In this document: in pieces, positions 42,519 to 52,339 of the stretch
Layout: every line of letters starts with the position of its first letter
Position numbering within the stretch: the stretch's first letter is position 1
Source of the DNA: an uncultured Helicobacteraceae bacterium
GTDB taxonomy: Bacteria; Campylobacterota; Campylobacteria; Campylobacterales; Helicobacteraceae
Length of the DNA: 64,000 nt
Reading direction: 5' to 3'
Assembly: GCA_910578285.1 (NCBI GenBank)
Contig: CAJTQL010000009.1
Coordinates: 18,808 to 82,807, forward strand
Notes under the pieces: model-generated
What the model saw: only the letters and a program-made list of their open reading frames with translations
What the model was told of the DNA's origin: nothing
The model's database searches: none
Made by a program: the position numbers and the translations under genes

Positions 42519-44213
42519 TTACCTTTCTTTGATAATTTCGCCATCTTTGAGGCGATACACGCTTTCACAATGCTCAATTGTACTTAAACGATGCGCGATA
42601 ATCAATAACGTCTTCTGCTCGCTTGCAGCATAGATGCTGTCCATAATCATTGCTTCGGTTTGCATGTCGAGCGCACTCGTTGCTTCATCGAGAACGAGAA
42701 TCTCGGGGTTGCCATAGAGTGCGCGCGCAATCGCAATGCGCTGTTTTTGCCCACCACTCAAGAGATTCCCGCCCTCGCCAACTTGTGTCGCCAAGCCCTC
42801 TTTTTGCTGTAGAATCTCGAGCATTCCTGCTTGCCGCAACACAGAAACAAGACATTCTTTATCATAATCGCGTCCAAAAACGATATTGTCTGCCACAGAA
42901 CCATCAAACAAATAAACATTTTGAGGGATATAGCCCACTTTAGCTCGCCAAGATTTGATATTCTCCAACGTGAGCGGTACATTATCCACGCACACATCAC
43001 CTGTATTAGGATGATAGAGACCAATGATTAAATCGACCAACGTGCTTTTTCCGCCGCCCGATTCTCCCACAAAAGCAACCTTTTCACCCTTACGAATTGT
43101 TAAAGAAACATCAACAAAAAGTGGCTGCTTGTCTGTATAAGAAAACGATAGATTCTTGAGCTCAATTTTTTGTTCAAAAGCAAGGGCTGTATCTCCCAAT
43201 TTTTTGCTTGGTAATAATAAATCATTATAAACAACTTCGAGCGAACGGTGGTAGAATAGAATATAATTATAACTATCAAAAATCCGATTGATAGATGGCA
43301 ATAAACGATAGAGTGCAAGCACATAGGTCGAAAGGAGCGGCAAAAAAACTTTCACATCACCATTTTTTGTATAGACTAAATATGAGACAATCAACACCAT
43401 CACACAGAATCCAACGGCTTCGAGAGTGAGGCGTGGGAGATGCAAAAAGGTGCGATGAATGATGTTTGCATGCGCAACCTTTGATGAGACGTCGAGGAAT
43501 TGAGCACGCAAAGGAGAGCGGATATTTTGGAGTTTAATCCACTTGAAATTGCCAAAAGTCGAATTGAGAATCTCATAGAAAATTTTCTGATTCTCCTCGC
43601 GTTCCTTGCCTTCTTTTTTAAGGATTTTCGAGAAACCACTCTTGATGAGCAGCACAGCAACAAACAAGAAAATTGTGAGCGAAAGCGTGATTGTCCAATC
43701 AACAAATAAAAGCAAGGCATAAAGTAAAATAACGATAAAAATCTCGGAAAACATAAAGAGCACGGAGCTCAATAAAATCGTAAAATTAGATGCTTCATTG
43801 ATGATTGTTTTGGATAGATTTGCGCTGTTTTTATTGACAAAATCTTGATAGCTCAACGCTAGATAGCGAGCAAAAAGCTTTTGTGATAATTCATGATAAG
43901 TGCCATATGAAAGTTTTGCAAGACTATATTGATATGCGAGATTAAGCAAACTCCGAATGATATAGAAAAACAACAAAAAAATGCCAAAAGCGACCACAAA
44001 ATCTTTGGGACTTGTAAAACCAATAATAGTATATGCAAGCTTAAAATAAGGATTAGATTCTAAAACATTAAAATCTGTCGAGACCATGATAAATGGCATA
44101 ATTGCAGAAACGCCGACCATTTCGACAAGAGAGATGACAATTGAAAAAATAAAAAGCAAAGCAATCTGCCTCTTGTCCCGTTTGGTGAGCAAAAAAGAAA
44201 GCTTCTCGAACAT
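42519..44213 (-). CDS. pglK: PglK-like ABC flippase for lipid-linked oligosaccharide
   Basis: 564 residues from ATG 44213; a GTG at 44225 is an alternative. Six membrane spans, then an ATPase: Walker A GESGGGKST, LSGGQKQR signature, LVLDEATSALD. The N-terminal FEKLSFLLTKRDKRQIALLF and the VSAIMPFI segment resemble C. jejuni PglK, which flips the N-glycan heptasaccharide on undecaprenyl pyrophosphate; a related MsbA-like lipid exporter cannot be excluded. First gene of the minus-strand cluster with TPM, FkbM and sirtuin genes. Divergent from the sugar dehydrogenase gene. Confidence 0.85.
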   Translation of the reverse strand: MFEKLSFLLTKRDKRQIALLFIFSIVISLVEMVGVSAIMPFIMVSTDFNVLESNPYFKLAYTIIGFTSPKDFVVAFGIFLLFFYIIRSLLNLAYQYSLAKLSYGTYHELSQKLFARYLALSYQDFVNKNSANLSKTIINEASNFTILLSSVLFMFSEIFIVILLYALLLFVDWTITLSLTIFLFVAVLLIKSGFSKILKKEGKEREENQKIFYEILNSTFGNFKWIKLQNIRSPLRAQFLDVSSKVAHANIIHRTFLHLPRLTLEAVGFCVMVLIVSYLVYTKNGDVKVFLPLLSTYVLALYRLLPSINRIFDSYNYILFYHRSLEVVYNDLLLPSKKLGDTALAFEQKIELKNLSFSYTDKQPLFVDVSLTIRKGEKVAFVGESGGGKSTLVDLIIGLYHPNTGDVCVDNVPLTLENIKSWRAKVGYIPQNVYLFDGSVADNIVFGRDYDKECLVSVLRQAGMLEILQQKEGLATQVGEGGNLLSGGQKQRIAIARALYGNPEILVLDEATSALDMQTEAMIMDSIYAASEQKTLLIIAHRLSTIEHCESVYRLKDGEIIKER

Positions 44214-44313
44214 GCAACCTGCCACAAATCTATTTCAAAACAATAGGATTTTAACATATCTCAAATAAATTGTAGATTAAAATACGCCCAAACTGATTCA
44301 CAAAGGAGACGAC

Positions 44314-45564
44314 ATGAAAGAGATTGCAATTATTGGGCTAGGCTATGTGGGCTTGCCGCTTGCAGTGGCGTTTGGCAAAAAATATCGTGTGCATGGTTTT
44401 GACATCAAAAGTGAGCGCATTGCCGAACTACAACACGGAATTGACAGCACACTCGAATGTTCGTCCGAAGAGCTGCGCGCAGCAACCAAGCTAAGTTTTA
44501 GCACCGATGTTGCAAGCATTGCGGACGCACAGATTTATATCGTGACCGTTCCCACGCCAACAGATTGCTACAACAAGCCCAATCTGCTCCCGATTCTAAG
44601 CGCAAGCAAAACGATTGGACAGACACTCAAAAAGGGTGATATTGTGATTTATGAAAGCACGGTCTATCCGGGCTGCACCGAAGAAGATTGTGTCCCAATC
44701 CTTGCGCGTGAGAGTGGTTTGCGTTACAATACCGATTTTTTCTGTGGCTATTCGCCTGAGCGAATCAATCCGGGCGACAAGCAACATCGCCTCGAAAACA
44801 TCAAAAAGGTTGTGAGCGGCTCGACAGAAGCAGTCACAGATGAAATAGAAGCCCTCTATGCGTCCATCATCACAGCTGGAATCTACCGCGCACAAAGCAT
44901 CAAGGTCGCCGAAGCAGCAAAGATTATCGAAAACTCACAACGCGACATCAATATCGCATTTGTCAACGAGCTTGCACTGATTTTTGAAAAAATGGGCATC
45001 GACACATTAAGCGTGCTCGAGGCAGCAGGCAGCAAATGGAACTTCTTGCCATTTCGCCCGGGGCTTGTCGGTGGGCATTGTATCGGTGTTGATCCCTACT
45101 ATCTCACATACAAAGCCGAATCGCTTGGCTACCATTCACAAGTCATTCTTGCAGGGAGGCATATCAACGACAGCATGGCAGAAAAAGTTGCGGCACGTGC
45201 AGTGAAACTTATGATTCACAAGGGGCATAAAATCAACGGCGCAAAAGTCGCCATTTTGGGCATTACATTTAAGGAAAACTGCCCTGATATTCGCAATTCA
45301 AAAGTCTTTGATGTCGTGCGCGAACTCGAAGAGTTTGGCTGCATTGTCAGCCTGTTTGACCCATGGGCGCATGATGATGATGTTTACCATGAATATAAAA
45401 AACACTTGAATGATTTGGCAAGTTTCCAAACAAACAATTATGCTTGTGTGATTCTTGCTGTCGCACATGAGCAATTTCAACTGCTCAATTTCGAGCGCTC
45501 ACAGACGATTCTCTATGACCTCAAAGGAATGCTGCCTTTGGGCAAAAGCGATGCGCGCCTATGA
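44314..45564 (+). CDS. Nucleotide-sugar dehydrogenase (TviB/WbpO-like)
   Basis: 416 residues of the UDP-glucose/GDP-mannose dehydrogenase family. Rossmann IGLGYVGLPLAVAFG, VTVPTPTD, ESTVYPGCTEEDC, catalytic Cys in GGHCIGVDPYY and a C-terminal GITFKENCPDIRNSKV. The length and PGLVGGHCIGVDPYYL pattern favour TviB/WbpO enzymes oxidising UDP-GlcNAc or UDP-GalNAc to the uronic acid. AAAGGAGAC precedes the start. The stop overlaps the glycosyltransferase gene by 4 bp. Confidence 0.93.
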   Translation: MKEIAIIGLGYVGLPLAVAFGKKYRVHGFDIKSERIAELQHGIDSTLECSSEELRAATKLSFSTDVASIADAQIYIVTVPTPTDCYNKPNLLPILSASKTIGQTLKKGDIVIYESTVYPGCTEEDCVPILARESGLRYNTDFFCGYSPERINPGDKQHRLENIKKVVSGSTEAVTDEIEALYASIITAGIYRAQSIKVAEAAKIIENSQRDINIAFVNELALIFEKMGIDTLSVLEAAGSKWNFLPFRPGLVGGHCIGVDPYYLTYKAESLGYHSQVILAGRHINDSMAEKVAARAVKLMIHKGHKINGAKVAILGITFKENCPDIRNSKVFDVVRELEEFGCIVSLFDPWAHDDDVYHEYKKHLNDLASFQTNNYACVILAVAHEQFQLLNFERSQTILYDLKGMLPLGKSDARL

Positions 45565-46754
45565 AGCCTCGCCTAGCAATCCTCATCTATTCGCTCGGTG
45601 GTGGTGGAGCTGAACGTGTGTTGCTCACGTTGTTGCCACATCTACAAGCCATGTTTGACATACATCTGTTTGTGCTCGAAGACAAAAATAGCTATGGCGC
45701 AGAGGTGGACTATGAGGTTTTGGGGGATTCCAAAAGCGATGAAAGCGCAGCACAAAAGCTCTTGCGTCTGCCCTTTTTGGCGCGCGCACTTGCGCGCAAA
45801 CTTCGCGATTCTCATATCAAGTTGTGCCTCTCACTGCTCAATCGCCCCAATTATATCAACCTCATCGCAAGCAAAATCACAGGGCATACGGCGATAATTA
45901 GCGAGCATGCGACACCGAGTCTGCAATACCAAAAAGGGCTTGGCGGCGCAATCAATCGTTGGCTCATTCGCCTGCTCTATCCGAGCGCGACACACATTGT
46001 CGCAGTTTCTGGCGGTGTGCGCAATGATCTTGCGACACATTTTGGAATCCAAAACATCACGACAATCCATAATCCTTTCAATCTCACCCAAATCAAATCC
46101 CAAAGCCTGCTGACAAACGCGCGCATTGCCGAGCTCGAATACCAAAAACAGGCAGGCAGAAACTTGCTTGTTTCGCTCGGGCGGCTCGATAGTGGCAAAA
46201 ACCATCGCCTATTGCTACTTGCAATGGCACGGCTCAAACAGATTCTCGCTGCGCCTCCGCTCTTGCTCATTCTTGGTGAAGGTGAGCAGCGCGACAATCT
46301 GCAGGAGATGATAATAGCGCACAATCTCACCGATTGTGTCGTGCTCGAAGGATTTGTGCGCAACCCCTATCCTTATATCAGACTCGCAAACGCAACGCTT
46401 TGCGCGTCTTTGTATGAAGGGTTTCTCAATGTCCTAGTCGAATCGCTCGCGCTTGGAATCTTGCCCATTAGTAGCGACTGCCCAAGCGGTCCGCGCGAAA
46501 TCTTGGAATCAGCAAACCCAACATACAACATCAAAACAGAAATCACGCGCTATGGCGTACTCTTTCCAAGCAGCTCCATCACAAGCGAGGAGACATCGCT
46601 CAATTGCCTTGTCGCGATTCTCGCGCAGCTTTGTGATGGAGAATTGTCGATTGCACCCGAGATTCTCAAAGAACGCGCACGTTTTTTTGACACAACAAGA
46701 ATCGCGCAGCAATATTGCACACTCCTTATGCAAGCCGCGAAAGGAGATTTGTAA
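45561..46754 (+). CDS. Family 4 glycosyltransferase
   Basis: 397 residues of GT-B fold. LGGGGAERVLLTLLPHL is the N-terminal acceptor-site signature, SLGRLDSGKNHRLLLLAM and LILGEGEQRDNLQ the donor domain, and SLYEGFLNVLVESLALG carries the EX7E motif. It resembles GalNAc transferases such as PglH/PglJ, but the sugar cannot be assigned. Co-translated with the dehydrogenase, so both probably act on one amino-sugar or uronic-acid glycan. The last 29 bp overlap the convergent tal gene. Confidence 0.9.
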   Translation: MKPRLAILIYSLGGGGAERVLLTLLPHLQAMFDIHLFVLEDKNSYGAEVDYEVLGDSKSDESAAQKLLRLPFLARALARKLRDSHIKLCLSLLNRPNYINLIASKITGHTAIISEHATPSLQYQKGLGGAINRWLIRLLYPSATHIVAVSGGVRNDLATHFGIQNITTIHNPFNLTQIKSQSLLTNARIAELEYQKQAGRNLLVSLGRLDSGKNHRLLLLAMARLKQILAAPPLLLILGEGEQRDNLQEMIIAHNLTDCVVLEGFVRNPYPYIRLANATLCASLYEGFLNVLVESLALGILPISSDCPSGPREILESANPTYNIKTEITRYGVLFPSSSITSEETSLNCLVAILAQLCDGELSIAPEILKERARFFDTTRIAQQYCTLLMQAAKGDL

Positions 46755-47688
46755 AGGAATCTTTAAACGCAACAATGCCTTGCGCAAAGAGTTTTGCAGA
46801 CAATGCAGCAACATCGATTCCAAAAGAATCCATGCGCTTTTGGAGTGTATCAATATCACAAGAGGCAATCATATCATTTTGCTCATTTGGCACATGCTCA
46901 CCATGAGCAAAAGCCTGCAATGCAGCAAGCGGAGCTGTATTGATACAGTTCTCAAACAACAACGCACGGATATAATAATCATGCGGTAACTCTTCACCTT
47001 TAACGCCCGTGCTGGCAAACAATGTGCGTAGATAAGAAGGCGCTCTTGTTTGCAAGATTTTATGAATCCATGCCGCATTGGTGATTCCTAGCATCGGTGG
47101 TTGTTGTAGATTGGCACACGCCCTATCAAAACGTGACACAAATACACTCACCACAGCTTGTGCATTTTTGGGATTCTCATGCAAACTCTCAAGGATTTTC
47201 ACCGCCTGCAGAGGCGAAAAAACAAGCGTTGCATTCACGGATATCCCCTCAAGAAAGAGTGTGCGCATCACCGCATAGCCTGCTTCTGTCGCCGGAACTT
47301 TGAGCATCACATTGGGTTCATCAATGATGCGAAAAAGCCGCTTGGCTTCATCGACAGATTGCGCAACATCATCACATAAAAATGGATCAATCTCAATACT
47401 AACCCAACCATTTTGCGGGTTTGCATTATACAGCGGACGTAGAATTTGTGCAGCTTTTTTGATGTCTGCTGTAGCAAGCGATTCATAGATTGCTTTCGCG
47501 CTGCTGCCCTGCTTTTTTAGCCGTTCAATATCGTTTGCATAAGATGGGTTATGCAATGCCTGTTCAAAAATTGCCGGGTTACTTGTCGCACCTTTTAAAT
47601 TCCAGCTTTCCATATATTGCGCAAATTCCTCTGCCAAAAACGCACGCTCGATAAAATCACACCAAAGACTAAAGGTTTTAAACATCAT
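46726..47688 (-). CDS. tal: Transaldolase
   Basis: 320 residues. The pentose-phosphate enzyme moves a dihydroxyacetone unit between sugar phosphates. GATSNPAIFEQAL near residue 33, EIDPFLCDD, the Schiff-base Lys in NVMLKVPATEAG, and SVFVSRFDRACAN are the TalB-type bacterial markers. Long form similar to the Tal of actinobacteria and Campylobacter. AAGGAGTGGATT precedes tandem ATGs. Confidence 0.95.
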   Translation of the reverse strand: MMFKTFSLWCDFIERAFLAEEFAQYMESWNLKGATSNPAIFEQALHNPSYANDIERLKKQGSSAKAIYESLATADIKKAAQILRPLYNANPQNGWVSIEIDPFLCDDVAQSVDEAKRLFRIIDEPNVMLKVPATEAGYAVMRTLFLEGISVNATLVFSPLQAVKILESLHENPKNAQAVVSVFVSRFDRACANLQQPPMLGITNAAWIHKILQTRAPSYLRTLFASTGVKGEELPHDYYIRALLFENCINTAPLAALQAFAHGEHVPNEQNDMIASCDIDTLQKRMDSFGIDVAALSAKLFAQGIVAFKDSFTNLLSRLA

Positions 47689-47826
47689 AATCCACTCCTT
47701 AAAATCCTAATTCTAATCGCTTTGTGCTAAAACGACTCTAAAAGTCAAAAATTTTGCATTTTTTCTTGCATAGCGGTATTTTTATGCTATAATGGTCTAT
47801 TCTAAAATTCCAAAAGAGGAGCAGGC

Positions 47827-48381
47827 ATGTATTATGCAATCATCAAAAGCGGAGAACAATCCCATATCAATGAACAAAAGCTAGCACTCTATGAGTATGC
47901 AAATCAAAAGCAGATTTCTAATCTGCAATTTGTCAAGATTCGAGGTGGTGGCGCAGCACAGGTTAAAAAACTCAACATTCCAAGCGGCTCGACTGTGCTC
48001 TTTGTCGATTTGAATATATTCGGCAATTCTATCCAAGAAGTTACAGCCTACTTTAAAATGCTTAGTGCACAAGGGCTACAACTCATCTCTGTAAATCGCC
48101 CCAATCTTGCAGAATTTCTTATTCAAAATAGCGATATTCTCAATGAGGCAACTTCATACTTCACTCAAAATACAGGTCGTGCAAGCCATACAACAAAACC
48201 AGTAAAGGCAGCACATGACTATAATGACTATTTAGATAAAATCAAAGAGCTTGCGCATCATGGCAAAAGTCCACGACAAATTTGGGAAGCGATTGGCTGT
48301 GTAGGAACATATCGCGGTTTTGCTGTGTATTGTATCAAAAAACGAGAAGTCAAAGAGATTCTCAAACGATATGGGAACTAA
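47827..48381 (+). CDS. Resolvase-like protein, catalytic Ser apparently replaced
   Basis: 184 residues. YAIIKSGEQSHINEQKLALY aligns with the serine recombinase start (YxRVSTxEQ...RQ), and FVDLNIFGNSIQEVTAYFKML with the DRLGRS...L region, while KSPRQIWEAIGCVGTYRG looks like a C-terminal helix-turn-helix. In the first block Lys stands where the catalytic Ser is expected, with Ser one place on. It may be a regulator or degenerate recombinase rather than an active one. AGGAGCAGGC precedes the ATG. A tRNA gene follows. Confidence 0.65.
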   Translation: MYYAIIKSGEQSHINEQKLALYEYANQKQISNLQFVKIRGGGAAQVKKLNIPSGSTVLFVDLNIFGNSIQEVTAYFKMLSAQGLQLISVNRPNLAEFLIQNSDILNEATSYFTQNTGRASHTTKPVKAAHDYNDYLDKIKELAHHGKSPRQIWEAIGCVGTYRGFAVYCIKKREVKEILKRYGN

Positions 48382-48413
48382 GAGTTTGGTAGGGGCATAG
48401 CCCCTCCCCCTCT

Positions 48414-48489
48414 GACCCCTTCATCTAGTGGCCAAGGATACCACATTTTCGCTGTGGGAACAGGAGTTCGAATCTTCTAGGGGTCGCCA
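48414..48489 (+). tRNA. tRNA-Glu (anticodon TTC)
   Basis: 76 bases with encoded CCA. Acceptor GACCCCT pairs with AGGGGTC; anticodon stem CCACA/TGTGG encloses TTTTCGC, giving anticodon TTC (Glu, GAA/GAG); T arm AGGAGTTCGAATCTTCT is normal. Confidence 0.95.
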
Positions 48490-48490
48490 G

Positions 48491-49981
48491 TTAGCGCACA
48501 AGGAGACTTTGCTCCATCACAGCGGGAATTGGCAAGCCCATTATGTCCAGCACACTTGGCGCGACATTTGCTAAACTTCCTCGCAACACCTCTTTGACAC
48601 CATGCGCAAGCACAAAACACCAAACATCACCCACTGTATGATTTGTGAGTATATTCCCATGCGAATCTGCCATTTCTTCGCAATTCCCATGGTCGCTTGT
48701 CAGAAGCACAGCATAATCATTTGCTTGCGCGACTTTTAAGATTCTCCCTAATTCAGTATCCACAGCTTCGACTGCTGCGATTGCTGCTTGCAAATTGCCC
48801 GTATGCCCAACCATATCGCCATTTGCAAAATTCACAACGATAAAATCAATTCCCTGTTCTATTCCGCCAATCACCACATCGCTCACTTCTTTTGCACTCA
48901 TTTCAGGTTGCAAATCATACGTTTTGACATGTGGACTTGGAACAAGAACACGCGTTTCATTCGGAAACTCTTTTTCAACCCCACCATTCAAAAAGAATGT
49001 TACATGGGCATATTTTTCAGTCTCTGCTGTATGCAGCTGACTTAGATGATTTGCAGCAAAAATTTCAGCGAGCGTGGGCGAGACATGTTCTTTTGGAAAC
49101 AAAACAGGAAAATCAAATGTTTCATCATAACATGTCATACAGAGAATGGGCAGCACACATGCCTTGCCACGCGCACAAGAATCAAAAGTTTGTGCACCAA
49201 TCATGCGTACAATCTCGCGCGCCCTATCGCTACGAAAATTGACAAAAATCGCGCAATCATTCTCAAAAAATCCATGATAATCAAAGCTTGCAGGTTCAAT
49301 AAATTCATCGGTGATTCCATTTTTCTCTTGCATACTAATATATTCTTCAGGACTCAAACTGCAAGGATTTGTGCCTTGCGCAATGCTTTGATAAGCTTGC
49401 AAGACGCGTTCCCAGCGGTTATCTCTGTCCATCGCATAGAATCGTCCGCTCACCGTAGCAATCCTCGCGCCTTGCGGCAAGCTCGCGCGCGTTTGCTCGA
49501 TGAAACCACGTGCCGTATGAGGCGGGACATCTCTGCCATCTGTAATTGCATGCACCAAAACTTCTTTGCCCATCGCGCACAAAATGCGTGCGAGCGCGAG
49601 CGTATGATTGAGATGTGCATGCACGCCACCATCGCTTAGTAGCCCAATGAGATGTATGCGATTTTTGCTCGCGACAAATTCGTGCAACACGGGCGAATTT
49701 TGCAGCTCGCCGCTTGTAATTGCACGATTGATTTTCACCAAATCTTGATACAAGACGCGCCCCGCACCCAAGATCATATGCCCCACCTCGCTATTGCCCA
49801 TTTGTCCCTCTGGCAAGCCCACAGCCTCGCCATAAGTCGCGAGCAGATTATGCGGCGCATGCGCAAAGAGCCAATCATACGTTGGTTTTTTCGCATTTGT
49901 AAATGCGTTATAGGGCGTAGCTGGCTTCTCGCCGATTCCATCTGTGATAATCAGCAAAACCTTTTGTTGAATGGAACACAT
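48491..49981 (-). CDS. gpmI: 2,3-bisphosphoglycerate-independent phosphoglycerate mutase
   Basis: 496 residues. Alkaline-phosphatase-fold, Mn-dependent enzyme of lower glycolysis. LLIITDGIG holds the first metal Asp; catalytic Ser64 lies in QMGNSEVGHMILGAGR; HAITDGRDVPPHTARGF, NFRSDRAREI, NFANGDMVGHTG and LLTSDHGNCEEM supply the other metal and substrate residues. Its neighbourhood beside mraY-murD is also known from Campylobacter. The gene ends one base from tRNA-Glu, convergent. Confidence 0.96.
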   Translation of the reverse strand: MCSIQQKVLLIITDGIGEKPATPYNAFTNAKKPTYDWLFAHAPHNLLATYGEAVGLPEGQMGNSEVGHMILGAGRVLYQDLVKINRAITSGELQNSPVLHEFVASKNRIHLIGLLSDGGVHAHLNHTLALARILCAMGKEVLVHAITDGRDVPPHTARGFIEQTRASLPQGARIATVSGRFYAMDRDNRWERVLQAYQSIAQGTNPCSLSPEEYISMQEKNGITDEFIEPASFDYHGFFENDCAIFVNFRSDRAREIVRMIGAQTFDSCARGKACVLPILCMTCYDETFDFPVLFPKEHVSPTLAEIFAANHLSQLHTAETEKYAHVTFFLNGGVEKEFPNETRVLVPSPHVKTYDLQPEMSAKEVSDVVIGGIEQGIDFIVVNFANGDMVGHTGNLQAAIAAVEAVDTELGRILKVAQANDYAVLLTSDHGNCEEMADSHGNILTNHTVGDVWCFVLAHGVKEVLRGSLANVAPSVLDIMGLPIPAVMEQSLLVR

Positions 49982-50057
49982 TGCACAAACCTCATCGATA
50001 GTCTAAGGGATTATTTGCTAAGATTCTATCTTATTTTTTCAAATACAAGGCACTTGA

Positions 50058-51116
50058 ATGCTGTTCTACCTTTGGGAAACGTTCAACATCAATCTTTTTT
50101 CCTACATCACCTTTCGTGCAGGTGCTGGATTCTTTCTTGCGCTGTTTTCTGCACTCTTTGTCATACCTCTTTTCATACGTTGGGCAACCCAAAAGCGCGC
50201 CGCACAACCCATTTCGAGCTTTGTACCTAAGAATCACCAAGCTAAAAGCGGCACGCCGACAATGGGCGGGACCATTATCGTTGCGGCAACCATTTTTGCC
50301 ACTCTCCTTGCGGGCAAACTCCATAATTTCTATCTCGGGCTTGGAATTGTTTGTCTCCTCTTTTTTGCATTGATTGGCATGCGCGATGACATCATGAAAA
50401 TTTACGCGCGCAAAAATGCGGGCATGAGCGCGCGCGCAAAGATGTTTTGGCTCGTTCTCGCTTCGCTATTTGTCAGCAGTATGCTCTATGCCTATGGACT
50501 CAACACGCAACTCTATGTCCCGTTCTACAAGAATCCGCTTTTCAATATGGGCATTGGTGCGGTTGCGTTTTGGGCATTTATCTTTGTCTGTGCCACGAAT
50601 GCTGTAAACATCACAGACGGGCTCGATGGGCTCGCGACCGTGCCCTCAATCTTTGCGCTTGTGAGCCTCATGGTACTCGTCTATGTCAGCGGAAATGCGA
50701 TATATAGCCATTATCTCTTTTATCCCAGCATTGATGGTGTTGGCGAAGTCGTGATTCTCATCACCTCACTTATGGGCGCACTCATCGGCTTTTTGTGGTA
50801 TAACTGCCACCCCGCGCAAATTTTTATGGGCGATAGCGGCAGCCTTGCAATCGGTAGCATTGTCGCGTATTGCGCGATTCTCTCGAAGTCTGAATTTACG
50901 CTCTTATTGATTGGTTTCATTTTTGTCATCGAAACCTTAAGCGTGATTGCGCAAATCTTTGGAATCCGTGTTATCGGGCGGCGCGTTTTTCTGATGGCGC
51001 CCATTCATCACCATTTTGAAATCAAGGGCTGGGCGGAGAACAAAATCATCATTCGTTTTTGGATTATTGCTCTTATGAGCAATCTCATCGCCATTTTGAG
51101 CCTCAAGATTCGCTAG
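50058..51116 (+). CDS. mraY: Phospho-N-acetylmuramoyl-pentapeptide transferase
   Basis: 352 residues, about ten membrane spans. It loads undecaprenyl phosphate with the muramyl pentapeptide to give lipid I. SGTPTMGGTIIV, GMRDDIMKI (paired Asp), NAVNITDGLDGLAT, FMGDSGSLAIG and APIHHHFEIKGWAE are all present. The AGGAG within the last codons serves the following murD gene, 8 bp on. Confidence 0.97.
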   Translation: MLFYLWETFNINLFSYITFRAGAGFFLALFSALFVIPLFIRWATQKRAAQPISSFVPKNHQAKSGTPTMGGTIIVAATIFATLLAGKLHNFYLGLGIVCLLFFALIGMRDDIMKIYARKNAGMSARAKMFWLVLASLFVSSMLYAYGLNTQLYVPFYKNPLFNMGIGAVAFWAFIFVCATNAVNITDGLDGLATVPSIFALVSLMVLVYVSGNAIYSHYLFYPSIDGVGEVVILITSLMGALIGFLWYNCHPAQIFMGDSGSLAIGSIVAYCAILSKSEFTLLLIGFIFVIETLSVIAQIFGIRVIGRRVFLMAPIHHHFEIKGWAENKIIIRFWIIALMSNLIAILSLKIR

Positions 51117-51124
51117 GAGACAGC

Positions 51125-52333
51125 ATGCGCATTTCACTTTTTGGCTATGGAACGACAATGAAAGCCCTCGCTGCTCGCGTTGCTTGCACGATTTATGACG
51201 ATAAATTTCATGGCGAATCGACAGATGAATTTGGCAACGCGTTGCGCGAAAGCGCGGCTTTTGACCCCGATTCAAGCGACCTCGAGATTCCCTCGCCGGG
51301 CATTATGCCAACCCACCCGCTGATTACACGCGCCAAACACCTTTGCAGCGAATACGACTATTTCGCGCCCTCAATGCCGCCAAGCGTGTGGATTAGCGGC
51401 ACAAACGGCAAGACGACAACAACAGAGATGACGCAATTGCTGTTTGCCAAAGAAGGCGCGCTTGCGGGCGGTAATATCGGCATTCCGCTTGCCAATCTTG
51501 ACACAAAAGCGCCGCTGTGGATTCTTGAAACAAGCTCATTTACGCTGCACTACACGCACACCGCTGTGCCACAACTCTATGTGCTGCTGCCCATTGTCGA
51601 TGACCACGTAAGCTGGCATGGCAGCTTTGACGCTTATCGCAATGCCAAGCTCTCCGTCATTGCACGTATGCACAGCAATGCGACTGCGCTTTTGCCTACA
51701 AATCTCTTGCCGTTTGTACCCAAACATTGCTGCGCGCTCATCGGCTATGACAATAGCGCACATCTCGCAAAGCTCTTTGGAATCGACACCGCGCGCGTGG
51801 CTTTCGCCGAGCCATTCTTGCAAGATGCCTTGCTTGCTCTTGCTTGCGCAAAGATTTTGCGCAATGCCCTGCCCTATGAGTTGCTTGCAAGCTATCACAT
51901 CGGCGCACACAGGCAGCAAAAGGCGCGCGATAAAGAGGGACGGCTATGGGTGAATGATAGCAAAGCGACCAATATTGACGCAACGCTCAAAGCCCTACCG
52001 CATTACAAAGACAAAAAAATCCACCTCATCATCGGTGGAGACGACAAGGGCGCAAATCTACTGCCGCTTTTTGAATCGCTTGCCACTTACCAACTCTGCC
52101 TCTACACAATCGGGAGCAACGAAGAAAGGCTCTGCGCGCTCGCAGCGCAATATCAGATTCCATTTGTCGCTTGCAACACTCTCAAAACCGCTGTTGCAAC
52201 AATCAGCAAAAACCTGCAAGCAGACGAAGTTGCGCTACTCTCGCCCGCGAGCGCGAGCCTCGACCAATTCAGCTCGTATAGCGAACGTGGAACATTGTTT
52301 TTACAATACGCAAACGCAACAATTCAGGTTTAG
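51125..52333 (+). CDS. murD: UDP-N-acetylmuramoylalanine--D-glutamate ligase
   Basis: 402 residues from ATG 51125 with AGGAGA ahead. It adds D-Glu to UDP-MurNAc-L-Ala. Short N-terminal domain (ISLFGYGTTMKAL), ATP loop WISGTNGKTTTTEM, ETSSFTLHYT, DDHVSWHGSF and VNDSKATNIDATLKAL, IIGGDDKGANL in the C-terminal domain. Somewhat shorter than E. coli MurD, as in other epsilonproteobacteria. RND efflux genes follow only 6 bp later, apparently in the same transcript. Confidence 0.95.
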   Translation: MRISLFGYGTTMKALAARVACTIYDDKFHGESTDEFGNALRESAAFDPDSSDLEIPSPGIMPTHPLITRAKHLCSEYDYFAPSMPPSVWISGTNGKTTTTEMTQLLFAKEGALAGGNIGIPLANLDTKAPLWILETSSFTLHYTHTAVPQLYVLLPIVDDHVSWHGSFDAYRNAKLSVIARMHSNATALLPTNLLPFVPKHCCALIGYDNSAHLAKLFGIDTARVAFAEPFLQDALLALACAKILRNALPYELLASYHIGAHRQQKARDKEGRLWVNDSKATNIDATLKALPHYKDKKIHLIIGGDDKGANLLPLFESLATYQLCLYTIGSNEERLCALAAQYQIPFVACNTLKTAVATISKNLQADEVALLSPASASLDQFSSYSERGTLFLQYANATIQV

Positions 52334-52339
52334 CATTCA

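Noticed and set aside
48391..48405. AGGGGC-ATA-GCCCCT as a rho-independent terminator before tRNA-Glu
   Set aside because: The 6-bp stem is not followed by a T run, and the tRNA begins nine bases later.
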